64,000 nucleotides of DNA from Cordia subcordata (lineage: Eukaryota > Streptophyta > Magnoliopsida > Boraginales > Cordiaceae), in the NCBI GenBank assembly GCA_028554755.1, contig JAPTOF010000016.1:12725501-12789500 (forward strand), written 5' to 3'. The stretch's first letter is position 1. Every line of letters begins with the position of its first letter. The notes under the pieces are model-generated. The model had not been told where the DNA came from. It ran no database searches and saw only the letters and a list, made by a program, of their open reading frames with translations. Below, piece by piece: positions 33,060 to 44,124 of this stretch. The translations under genes and the position numbers were made by a program.

Positions 33060-36000
33060 AAAGGTACACAAATCATTGAACTTTTAAATATCAAGGTTGG
33101 GATAAGTTCATTCATCTTAAATGTGATACATATGATGACTTGATTAGAGAATTTTATTCCAATGTGCAAAGAATAAATTATGGCAAAAATTTAAAGATAA
33201 GATCACATGTGAAGAGTACTAGGATTGATTTGGATAAGGATACTTTGCAAGAGATATTTGACTTACCTACTAAGAGAGAAGCTATCTATCATACTAAGGG
33301 TTGGCCTATGGGAAAAGATGATATTGGTCATGAAGCTATCTATTATACTAAGGGTTGGCCTATGGGAAGGAATTGATGATCACCCTATTGCGAAAACTAC
33401 ACATAAGAGAATGCAATTAAATGCAGAAAAGAGAATTTTGGTGAAAATCATTAGTGAAGTGCTAATGCCTAGAAATATGAATAATGATACAGTGGGATAT
33501 ATGGATGCTTACCAAATGTCTATGCGAGGAGAAAAATTCCTTTTCCTCTCATAATTTTGAGTCATATGTGATGTGTTGTGCTTTTATGTGTGTTTGAATT
33601 GTTATTTGTCTATATTTTGGAGGTGCATTGAGTTTAATAGTTTCATTAATGTAATACTTGTGCTAGGTATAGGTTAAGCGTATACAACTGTACATAGTTG
33701 AGTTTAAAAGGTGAATGCTATATTAATGGCTTGTTTTGGATGTTATAGGTGAGATTAAGGATTGTTTAAAGATCAACGAAGATGGAGATGGTTTGAGCAA
33801 GGATTGGAAGTATAATTGAAGATGAAAAGTGGAAGAAAATCAAGTTTGGAGGCTTCTGGGAAAAGGTCAAGACAACCGGAAGCAAAACGGAGTTAAAACG
33901 AAGCCAAAAGAGAGCAAAGAGGCACTACCGAAGCACTAGCTTCAAAGTACCGGTGCACCAGCTCACTATTTCGCCAAAAACAGAGAGCAAACTTCTATTG
34001 CCGAAATAGAGGCTCCATTGGTACTGGTGCTCCGATAGAGGGTTCCGGTAGTTGCAGAAATTAGCTATATAAGTCCGCTTTTAGTCATTTTGTAATTAAT
34101 TAAGTCATATTCTTTCACACCCATCTCCCAAACCCTAATTCCTCTTTCACCAACCTCCAACACACACACACTCACATTTTTCACCTAGTCTTAAGCTCAT
34201 TTGGAGGGATTCAAACACTTGGACCAAAGGCTACTCAAGGATTTTGTACAAGAATTGCTAGGATGGAAGGGGAGTTTTCTATTCTCCCTTTCATCCTCTA
34301 TTATATTATGTTTAAGTGGATTTGTTTAGGGTGATGACACTTGTGTAATGGGTTGATTCTTTGCTTCTATCTTATGGGATTCAATGGCTTAATGTATATA
34401 CATATGCTATGTTCTTCTTGTTTCAATGGCTATTGCTCAATATATGTCTAGGTGTTTGATAATATGCCTATGAGAGTTGCATATATATAAATTGAAGTCT
34501 ATTTGCTACTAAACACCTTTAATTCATTCTATAATCATGTCTATGTGTTTATGTGTAGATCTTATGAAGTGGGTATTGCTTATATTCATGTCCATGTGTA
34601 TGTTTGCATGCCTAGTAGTAAATATGACCTCAATATTACATACCTATTGGTTCAAAAGTGCTTTTAATGGTGTAAGCTAAGCATGACGATGTTTGGTAGT
34701 CGAATAGGTCCCTTTATTCGCGAGCACCTTGGCATAGAACATGTATGAATGCGTTAATAGGTCAAATCCCGCTATTGTGACCCTAGAATGACGAAGCATA
34801 ATTAAAGGCTAGTCTAAATCGAGTCTCCTTTGGCTTTAAATCCAGCCAATAGGTTTCTGGGTAAATTCAGTTGACTCTAGCGACATTAAGTCTTGGCTTT
34901 AAATCCAGCCAATGATTTAGGTACTAGGGTAGGTTTGTTCTAGGTCACCTAGGAAGCTAGTTAGTCACTCTTAAGGCCCTAGGTCATAAGGACCACGCCG
35001 TAGCTCTAGGAGGCGCCGCCTAGGGACAGACCCATACTGAGTCCTAGGGAGAAATTAGGATATTAACTAAGCAACCTAGTAAACGAGCAATTGATAATTA
35101 AGCCATTCTATGTAATCCCATAGTATTGGAATCTAGGATCACCCATTAACAAGTAGATGTCACCCTAATCCTTTCCATTTGTTAGTTCTCTCTAGATAAC
35201 TTATTTTTAAACTTCCCATTCCCATAGTGTAGTTTTATTTTCTTTAATTAGAGGTCCCAACCATCCAAAAATACCAAAAATAGTTAGTTTAAGTTTTCTT
35301 TTTGGCATTCTCTAGAACACACACATAGAATCCATTCCACAACATAGCCTTTTTGTGGTTCGACACTCGTTCTCGCACACACTACACTGCATTGATCTGT
35401 GCGCTTGCAGGTCTTTAGAGCTTGCACTTGACAGACGACTATCAATATTGTATATATTAGTCAAAAGACAAAGTAATTAACTTATGGGATGGTTCTTACT
35501 CATATCTTTAATCATTTTCGTATAAGGTTCCCTAAGAAGAAAACCCCATTTAATTGAAAGTTTAACATGATGTACATAAATTCTTTAAAAACTTGGTACA
35601 ATGGGAATCTTATTTTTGAGGCTCAATTCAAATTCACCTTCACACATTCTAGATTAGATTAGGCAAAGGACTTGGGATGGTACTACTTTTTTTCTAATAT
35701 TGCGTTAACCCTTGAAATGGCTTATGCGGACGAGGTTGAGGAAACTTTGGATGAAATTGCTAGGGAAGAATGTGATAGAGATGAAGGTATTGAAATTAAT
35801 GAACAAGGCATTAGAGAGCCTGTGGATGTAAATAGTAAGGAATAATATGAAGAAAAAAGACAAGTAAGGGAAGCTCTTTGTGTTTCAAGGGACTCATACA
35901 TTAGAGATCAAGAAATACGATGTAGAGCAATTCTAGTTCAGGGCCACAAGGTGAAGATACATCGATTTAGCACAGATTTTGGCTTAGATGTAGCAGATGA

Positions 36001-36080
36001 ATACTTCAATGGATAACATGAATGTATGCATTGGTTAGATAAAGAACTCACAAAAAGAATTTGACCGCTAAAGGCATGCG
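33060..36080 (+). pseudogene. Env-like / plant transposon-protein ORF of element E, split by a solo LTR
   Basis: After RNase H a frame reads WDKFIHLKCDTYDDLIREFYSNV, VKSTRIDLDKDTLQEIFDLP, then GYMDAYQMSMRGEKFLF up to about 33552. It resumes after the solo LTR with LTYGMVLTHIFNHF, FPKKKTPFN, FNMMYINSLKTWYNGN and FTFTHSRL to 35660. An acidic tail (EVEETLDEIAREECDRDEGIE) follows to about 36060. This is the pattern of the 'putative plant transposon protein'/envelope-like ORFs of some plant retrotransposons, including Sirevirus types (from memory of the family, not a search). I see no clear signal peptide or membrane helix. A 54-bp tandem duplication lies at 33275-33372. Function is unknown and the frame is broken. 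Confidence 0.6.
33569..35444 (+). mobile_element. Solo LTR of the F family (1876 bp)
   Basis: Starts TGATGTGTTGTGC and ends GACTATCA. Flanks are ATATG (33564-33568) and ATATT (35445-35449), a target duplication with one mismatch. It aligns through nearly its full length with the LTRs of F (for example ACCACGCCGTAGCTCTAGG at about 34991 and 4400). The last 40 bases differ (GCACTTGACAGACGAC). It sits inside the env-like frame of element E. Confidence 0.88.
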
Positions 36081-36575
36081 TATGGAGATAAAGGAACTTT
36101 CAAGACCTTCCATGATCACTACCCATAAATCTTGTGGTCACCATCATTATTTTTCACATGCTATTGCACTTTCATGATTAGTTGCTTAGCTTTCTTAGTT
36201 TAGTCTTGCTATTTGTTGACTTACGAGCTAGTTGCTTTTGCACTTTTGGTATTTTGTTCTAGCACTTTAGTACTCTAGCATTTCATTTGGGCTTGATGTT
36301 ATGCTTAAACTCTTATTCTTATGTTAGCTTATTTCCTTTAGTACTAAATCTTTCTCCTATGCTTATTTGATTTTGATGATGCCAAAAGGGGAAAAGACAT
36401 GGTGTTGTGCTTAGTTTTATGCTTATTTGTGTTTAATGCATTGATTGTTTATTTGAGGGGGAATTGTGTCTCCAATATGCTTGTTATATATGCATTACCT
36501 AAAAGGAGTCATGCCTATTGAAGACTCCAACATATGTATGAAATATATGCAATTATATTATAATTTATCATTATA
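36081..36575. other. 3' non-coding part of element E
   Basis: T-rich stretch between the env-like frame and the polypurine tract. It contains the phrase GATGATGCCAAAAGGGG at about 36377, as often seen before Sirevirus 3' LTRs. No coding region supported. Confidence 0.5.
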
Positions 36576-36590
36576 AAAAAAAGGGGAGAT
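36576..36590 (+). other. Polypurine tract of element E
   Basis: AAAAAAAAGGGGAGAT stands directly before the LTR start TGTTGGC at 36591; the AAAGGGGAGATTGTTGG context is typical of Sireviruses. Confidence 0.8.
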
Positions 36591-38141
36591 TGTTGGCTTT
36601 ATATTGTTTTTAATAATGTTTTGATGCTGAAAATTATGATTTAATAGATGCTAATGCTTTGTGAACAATTTAAATAGACTTGTGAACATTCTACTTATAT
36701 GTTGTCAACAAATACTATATGATTCGCTGAATATGAATGGTTATGCTTTGGTTTGAATGCTAATGGTGAAGACTTTGTGAGATTGCAATGAACATATCTA
36801 TAGCAAAGGTGTGAACAAAAGCTTGGAAGATTGCATGCTTGTGAAGAGGATGTAAAATCAAGAGGAAAGCTTGCACGTGATGATTCCAATGATTGAAGAG
36901 TTCAAAAAATGCTCGCGATGAAGAAAAAAGACACAAGGTGGAGACGAGGCGATATCAAGTGTACTGGTTAGTGCTCTTTTCTTGTTTGCCTTGATTAACA
37001 ACTTTTAACTCTTGCCTTAATGATTTTCTTGAGAAAATATTTTTTTAAAAAACTTGTTTGGGCTTGAAAAACCATCTTTAAATTGTTCTTACTTCGTTTA
37101 CATCTTTAAAAACTTCAAAGCATTTGCAAAACATGTTTGTATCCTTAAATGTGGTTTGGAAAAGGTTCTTTGAAGTGCTCTCAAATGCTTGAATCGTTTG
37201 ATCTTTGAGGAGTTCTAAAAACATGTTTTCTAGGTGAAAATGCTGCATTTCTGGACCAACCAATCACCAAGTTGGTCGACTGATTAAGCTAAGAAGCCAA
37301 TCGATTAAATCCCAGGAACAAGGAACTTGCTAGGGTACTGCCTGACCTAATCGATCACCGGTACCGATCGACTAGTTAGGTGATCGATAGGGATAGTGCC
37401 ATTAGGGTAGGAACCGATCACCCTATCAATTGACCTAAACCCCTAATTGGCAGAGTTGTTACATTTAATTTTTCACCATTTTATGACCGTTGCTACAGAC
37501 CTATATAAGCATTTCAACCCATTTTCCCTAATAAAGAAATTTTATGAAGCAAAATCATTTTTAACACTTTCAAACATCTTTTGAACTTGGAAATCATTGT
37601 TTTTGAGCTATAATTGTTATTATCACTTGTGCATTCAAGAGCTTACTTTGTTATTGTTCACTCTTGAGGAGTTGTAAGCTTTATACACTTTCTTACTCTC
37701 AAGAATTGTATGATATACACACTATTGGGTTTGTGATCGCTATGAGTTTATCACTATGGCTTGAGTTTGGGAAAATCCTAGGGTAAGAAACACTTGGGTT
37801 CTTTGAAGAGAAGCTTCAAAAAGTTGTATCATTGGTTTGTGCTTCACAGATAAGCTTCAAAAGGTTGTATAGTTGGTTTGTGTTTCACCAACTTTTAAAG
37901 AAACATCACACTAGTGGAAGTGGTGTCGAAGTCCTAAGGGGAGAACCCTTAGGCGATGGATATAGGTAAGGCCGAACCACCTAAAAATCGGTGTCTTTCT
38001 TATCTCTTCTCTTGCTCTATACTTGTTTATATATTTTGCTTGCTAGGTGTTTGGTAAATTATTTGTATGGCCATCTTTGTCTTTGATTAGGATTTTTATT
38101 GCGAAAAGTTGTTATAATCATTACTCTTGCCCCTTACAACA
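36591..38141 (+). repeat. 3' LTR of Sirevirus element E
   Basis: 1551 bp from TGTTGGCTTT to CTTACAACA. It contains GATCGAC/GGTCGACTG-type repeats at 37260-37440 and a TATA box (CTATATAAGC) at about 37500. There is no partner LTR in the window, so the right end rests on the terminal ACAACA and the usual Sirevirus end (CTTGCCCCTTACAACA), not on comparison. Confidence 0.75.
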
Positions 38142-38526
38142 TATATACGTGTATATACATATAATGTGTAAACATATATACATATATACATATATACAAC
38201 TATATCATAGAAGACTTTGGAACTTGGAGGGGTGTAATAAAAGTTTTGATTAATTGAAGCCCTTCAAATTTCAAAATTTAAATCTTAAATTTTACGTCGG
38301 ACTTAGTGGCCCTAAAATCATTACTTTTCTCTTTTTATTTTAATTGAAGAATGAAATACATAAAAAATATAGTTTCAATGTACAATTATTAAATAAATAA
38401 GAGTAAAAACAAAATAATAAATAGCATATGAATATTTTTTATATATTACCTTTTTATCTCTAGACCCTTCCTTACACAACAAAAAGTTTACCATATAATT
38501 GAGAAATTTGACACTCATTACGCAAA
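38142..38526. other. AT-rich intergenic stretch with an ATATAC microsatellite
   Basis: Imperfect CATATATA repeats at 38142-38205, then AT-rich sequence. Nothing else seen. Confidence 0.5.
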
Positions 38527-39710
38527 TCTATACTATAGTATAAAACAGACCCCGTTGAATGTCATGTTACCACGTGTCGCTATTACTTTGTTGCCAAGTG
38601 TTTATTGCTTAATAATAATGTTAAAAAAATGCATAGCTATCCTTTTTTTAAAAAAAAAAAATTCATAGATGAACTTCCTTTTCTAGAATTTTCCTTTTCT
38701 ATTATATTTGATTTTTTGATTTAATTCCTCCATAATTGCAGAATCTTGACTCTTTCGATTTTTAAATTCGTAAATATATATGGACATTATAGGTCTGTTG
38801 CCTACAACTAAATCATTTAGTTGTTGTTCAAATCGATTTCTTCCTTTTTTGTGCACTAAAAAATCTTTCCTTTTTTTTCTCCATATATTATTTACACTTA
38901 ATCATTACCTTAAAATCATGGTTAAATCATTATTTTATTGTCATATTTCAACTCATACATTCCAATCTCACGCATGGTAACGCATATTTGCTTCCCTTTT
39001 GTTCTAGATACTTGCAATTTGATCAATTCCTTTTATATTACCACAATTTATTCATAATTCCAAATTGTAATGTCTCACAAATTTAAAAAATTGTGCATAT
39101 ATAAGATAATCACATGTATATTGTCAATTTTTATCAGATCTTTTTCAATTTACACACTAATCTAACAAAAATTAACAATATACATGTGATTATCTTAGAA
39201 AATGGAGGCAAGCTTTCCTTCCGTTTTAAGAAGAATATGTAAAAATGAAAGTTTTTCAAAATCTTTTTCTAATCTCCAATTTAATTTTAGACTCTAAACG
39301 TAATTTTGCCAATTGACAACTATATATGAACTTAACTATTTAAAATATTATCATATATATTGCAGTCTAATCATTATATGGTATTTAAGGCATAGTAACA
39401 TTATTAATCTCTATTTGCTTTGGTAAAATATAGCAAGTTATTGTAGGTCATATGAAAAAGTTAGTTTTAATACTATTCAGCTATTTGTAGCAATAGGCTT
39501 TTCCTACTATATGGTTGCAAATCTCTTTATTAGGTATGTCTAATTTTTTTCCCAATACAATGCTATATTATTAACCATATGTGTATTATTATTATTTAAT
39601 CTATTAAAATTAGTTCCTATAATTTGTTTGAAACATTTAGATGGATAAAAAATTAAATCTTTCAACCTACATATGGCACATCCTGTGCAATTGCACATGT
39701 CATATACTAG
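38527..39710 (+). mobile_element. Non-autonomous Helitron
   Basis: 5' end TCTATACTATAGTATAAAA preceded by A (38526); 3' end CTAG (39707-39710) followed by T. A perfect palindrome TGTGCAATTGCACA (39684-39697) lies 9 bases before CTAG. Insertion between A and T, 5' TC, 3' CTRR and a hairpin just before the end are the Helitron signature. There is no Rep/helicase coding sequence in its 1184 bp. It ends about 100 bp before the TATA box of the next gene. Confidence 0.8.
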
Positions 39711-39813
39711 TTCTTATGTATAAAAAAGGTTCAAGAACAAAGGTATCATCTGAGTATTTTTGTATTTCACGAAAATAAATCAACAAATATAAATAAATAA
39801 TATTTGACCCAAC

Positions 39814-39820
39814 TATAAAA
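39814..39820 (+). promoter_or_regulatory. TATA box, probable promoter of the ASI1-like gene
   Basis: TATAAAA in the context AACTATAAAAGGCTCCC, about 30 bp before a C-rich, gene-like stretch that ends in a good splice donor (CAG/GTACCT at 39924/39925). No coding region starts here, so it is inferred to serve the gene whose first ATG is at 43795. Confidence 0.5.
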
Positions 39821-39844
39821 GGCTCCCGCTAAGCACCACACGTT

Positions 39845-39924
39845 ATTGTTTACGCAAGAGGGCACGCAAAGAATTGATTGTAGCGTAGTTGCCTTCTCAT
39901 CTCTTTACAGTCGCTGCTCGTCAG
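39845..39924 (+). other. Probable non-coding first exon of the ASI1-like gene
   Basis: Bases after the TATA box up to the donor CAG/GT at 39924/39925. The start is estimated from TATA spacing. The matching acceptor is TTTTATCAG at 43731, giving a 5'UTR intron of 39925-43731 and a second exon with 63 UTR bases before the ATG at 43795. Confidence 0.45.
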
Positions 39925-42900
39925 GTACCTAATCTCTTCGCCCCTAATCGATTATGCCACACACACTCACCAATACATACATGTATACACATATATATGC
40001 ATATATAATCAGCTATTTTTGTTATATTTAATTTTTTTTTTTGGTGTTAATGGGTCGATTAAACAATGTTGAACTTTACATTGAAGCTTCTGTATGAACA
40101 TAATCAGACTGTTGAAACGCACCTTGTTAAATTCATGAAGAAGACCTCAAGTTTCGCTTTAATTTCAAACCCACCGCTACTGTCTGGCAACTCAGACTGT
40201 GATTTAATAAACATTTGGTTTTTTTTTAGAGTAATTTGAGATTTAGGGTTTTAGATTTTGACTGGTTTGTATCTGCACTTGTTTTTCTGGAATGAAATTT
40301 ATTGAATTTTTGGTTTGGTTGCTTTGTTGTAGCATCCGTATGTTGGGGTTTTGTGAGTTTTTGTTCTGTTCAACTTTTGTGTGTAGTCTGTGAAAATAAG
40401 TTCTTTATGTTGGGTAGCTTTTTGGCTTGTTTATCTATAATTGCTTTTTGGTTGTTAAAAAGGATAAGTTGTTTTCGTTTTTTGTCTGATAATAAGACTG
40501 GTGAAGCAAAGTTGAACCAGCATTGTATTGGGATCAAATGAATTGGATTCAAGGATGTATTGCCCGATATCAAATTGGTCTAGGACATCAACCATTAGAC
40601 ATTGGTCTCCTTCTTGTTCTTGTTCCAAATGTCCTTGTGCAATGCGGATTGTGATTTTATATTAGCAAGTTGCTGCGTGTAAATTTAGGATCTTGACTAC
40701 GGGTGATAATTAGCAGTTTGAGTTGACATTAATTAATGAATAGAATCTTGCAGCACATCCATAAATTACTTAGTTCTTAAAACACTAAAACTTAGTTGAC
40801 ATTATTTCCTTTTGCTTTATAATCCAATTTTACTTGTTTACGTGCATAACTAGAGCCTGACCTTTTGCATTTTGTCCTGTCTTTTTTTCATTTTTCAAGT
40901 TGAACTTATTACTTTCTGGTTACATATCTAACTCGATGACAATTGTACCATAAAATATAAAAATGATAGAAAATATTTAAGTAATAAGAAGTGCATAAAC
41001 AATTTGAAATATAAAATTGTTATTACTTTTTATATAAAATAAAAAGTCTAACTAATCAAAAGTCTATATTTTCAGGATATATTGTAAGAAGCCTGTTTGT
41101 TTTTGTGGAACTTGTATGTTAGGCTTTAGTTAACGTATTTGGTTTACAAGAATCCAGTATGAAAAGTTTGGTTGTGAGAGGGCACTGTAGTGATATTTCT
41201 CAAATCACTATAGTGAAAGTAAAATGGCATTGAATGTTGGGAGTGAATCCTTGTTAGTATGGACTTGTTTTCACATGTTGTTTTTGTATTGTGCCTGTGA
41301 TTTAGTGATATGCTTATTGTAATCAATATGTAATGGGTATCAAAGTAATGCTACAGCCCATTTGTTTTTCCATCTTGTTCGGTGATACTCTATAATTATT
41401 GGCATACACACAAGTCATTCATGCTTGGTACTAATCCAATCAAATTAAATAAATCTCACCTCTTCACCTTTTTCTCTTTTGGCTAAATTAAGGAATTTAT
41501 TTAAATTGTTTAGTTTTTTCATGTGATCTGATTTGCGTTTTACGGGTTTTGGGAATGGATTTTGAATTAGCTTTAGGACATTCTAGGTTTTGCAGGTTCA
41601 TGAAGTTCTAGGGTAGAAATTGGGACATTTCGGGTACCCACGAGTTCAAGATGTTTGAGATTGGGATTTTCATTTAATTTTTATTCGGGTTTGGGATGAT
41701 CTTTGGGTTCCAAACTTGGGATTCCTTAGCGGGTGGGATACCTAGAACGTTGTCACCCCTAATAGAGTTAACAGCAACACCAAACATAAATCTCAAATCT
41801 CGTCATGGATTTTGAAAGGTAACAATTTGTTAATTGCAGGGCTTTACATTATGATTGTCAGTCTATTATCAATCTTGCCATGACATGTTCATGTTTTGTT
41901 TAACCTAGGGTTTGTGCATCATATGATATTCTTTTTTAAAATATTATCTTATTAATGAAAATAACTAACAATTAACAATTTGAGTGGTGCTTATGTCTAT
42001 TTTCTTTATTGAACTATTACCAATATCATAATTACTTTTTGCCTTGTATTATTTTGTGTAGTTGCTTGTGCTTATCCTAACATTTTGGAATTATCTTGTG
42101 AAAAGATGGAAGGAAAAGAAAAACAAGATTTTGGAATTGAACTAACTAGAGGTTTGTTTTATTGAATTGCTTTCTTGGCCAAAAAAGTAATCGTGATATT
42201 GTATCTGATCTAGGAGAATAATGGTTTAGTATTATGTGTGGGGTTTGTTTTGTTTGTGAATTATTTCTTAATAGTAAAATTAATAAAAGATTACCTATTA
42301 GTCCGTTTCTTCAATTGATTTGGAAGAAACCTTTTACCTTTTTCGTGTCGCATTCTATCAACTCAATGCCATTTTTCCCCCTTTGGCCTTGAACTCCTAC
42401 ATTCACTCGTCGGTCATCGTCATTGTTGGTACAATACCTAGTTGTTAAATTGCGTTGTGAACCGAAATGCCATATTTTTAATCGTGAATCGTAATGATTT
42501 GGCCACAAACTTAAAAATATATAAAACAAATATATTATGGTTCCATTTGCTATTTTGCATTAAAAATTTTATTTGAACTGATATTGGTACTTTTTTTTTT
42601 GGTTATATTAGGTTATTTTATTTGTAAAATTTAGAAGAAATTAGATATTGAAAGATAAAAATATTTAGTTTTTGGTTTATATGAACATTAGTTATAATTT
42701 ATAAATTATTGGAAAAGAGTAAAACAAGTGTATGTTAATGGGTTCAATACCATATTAGTTTCTATTTATATCAACATCGTCTTATGCTATAGAACACTCC
42801 TTTTTTTTTTCCTTTCTTTTTGTTTCTTTTCTAGATTTATTATGTTTGAGCTTTGATGTTTGAATGTAAGATATTTTAATCATCTAGCAAATGGGCTTTT

Positions 42901-43731
42901 CTTTTTGGTTTATTTGGATTTACGACAAATTTTCAATTTAATCTTAGCAAATGGATTTTTAATGTGGGCTTTTTGGTTTATTTGGGTTTACGACAAATTT
43001 TCAATTTAATCTTAGCAAATGGATTTTTAATGTGGGTTTGAAATTTAGTCAATATGAATCAAGTGATTCAGTGACTTGGAGGTGAATCGTAAGATTTAAA
43101 TTGTAAATTGTACGATTTGACAACAATTCACCGATACATATAATTCACGTTTAGATACGTATCGTTTTATTGGTAAATCGTATCGAATCATACAATTTTG
43201 ATAACTACGGTACAATAACATACCCTACTAGAACGCAATTCTCTCTGTTATTTGCGTAGCCCAAAAATTTCACAGGCACAAAAAGAAAAAAAAAAAGAGA
43301 GAAAAAAGAAAAAAAAGAAAGAAAAAAGAAAAAAATGTAAAGATCAAACAATTTTGTATTAGCATCTTTTAGGCTTTACTATCAACCGCAGCCATCTAAG
43401 AAAACAAAATGTTGTAAGTATTTGCTTTTCGTTGCTTTTTTGAAGAATATTATTTCGTATTATCTTTTATGTATATACTATTATTTCTGTTTATTTTTGT
43501 GCATTTAATTTGTGTTTTTGTTTTTGGCATCCTTAGAGTTTCTAAGGGTTACTGGAGCGTTGTGTGTATGCGTGCGTGCCTGTGTTGTTAGTTTCTTCTT
43601 TTTCTTTCTACAGTTCCTTTTCATTTTTTTCTTGATTATTATATGAACCATTGGTAAGTTAATTAGGTCTTGTGCATAATAGATACCGTGGTTTTCTTTT
43701 CTCATGATCTTTCCATATTGTGTTTTATCAG
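39925..43731 (+). other. 5'UTR intron of the ASI1-like gene
   Basis: T-rich, with no coding region seen. It contains a two-copy tandem repeat of about 70 bp at 42885-43030 (GCAAATGGATTTTTAATGTGGG and a TTTACGACAAATTTTC phrase). It also has GGGTTTTGGGAATGGAT-rich sequence at 41540-41760 that looks like an old MITE but has no clear ends, and an A/G-rich run at 43275-43335. Confidence 0.45.
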
Positions 43732-43794
43732 GTTTTGATATTTTGAAGGGATTCGTAGAGGGATTTGTAAAAGTTGTTACTGGTGCAGTAGAGT

Positions 43795-44124
43795 ATGTCA
43801 AAGGAGATAGAGTTTAAGTGGGGAAAGAAGAGAGGAATTGGGAAGCAACAGAAAAACATTCGGTTTTATGAATCATTCATGTACGATGGTGTGGATTACA
43901 ATCTTTATGATTGTGTCTACCTGTATAAGGAAGGTGAACCGAGACCATACATTGGGAAGCTTGTCAAGATATGGGAGCACAGTGAAAAGTGGAAGAAAGT
44001 GAAGGTTCATTGGTTTTTCCGCCCTTCAGAGATTTCATACCATCTGAAAGATGAGAAGGTGATGCCTAAGGAGTTATTTTTGGCTTCTGGGCAAGGGGTT
44101 GGACTTGCGAATGTCAATCCTCTG
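43795..44124 (+). CDS. ASI1: ASI1-like coding exon 1 (residues 1-110, BAH N-side)
   Basis: Starts at the first ATG after the splice acceptor at 43731 and ends at CTG/GTAATT, exactly 110 codons, phase 0. The open frame that runs on to 44184 is intron read-through. Confidence 0.88.

Larger units (their letters stand above)
18411..38141 (+). mobile_element. Sirevirus-like Ty1/copia element E, interrupted many times
   Basis: Pieces in order: gag (18411-19361, continuing 22168-23013), gag-pre-integrase (26392-26793), reverse transcriptase and RNase H (31474-32475), env-like frame (about 33060-33563, 35445-36080), polypurine tract and 3' LTR (36591-38141). The UBN2-type gag with CCHC knuckle, the run of acidic residues after it, the coiled-coil segment and an extra frame after RNase H fit the Sirevirus lineage. 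The integrase core and the first half of RT are missing where element G lies. The 5' LTR is not seen; it may lie left of the window, beyond the hAT insertion. Confidence 0.8.

Noticed and set aside
38142..38205. ATATAC repeat considered as a promoter (multiple TATA boxes)
   Set aside because: Simple microsatellite next to an LTR end; no transcript start context or coding region follows.
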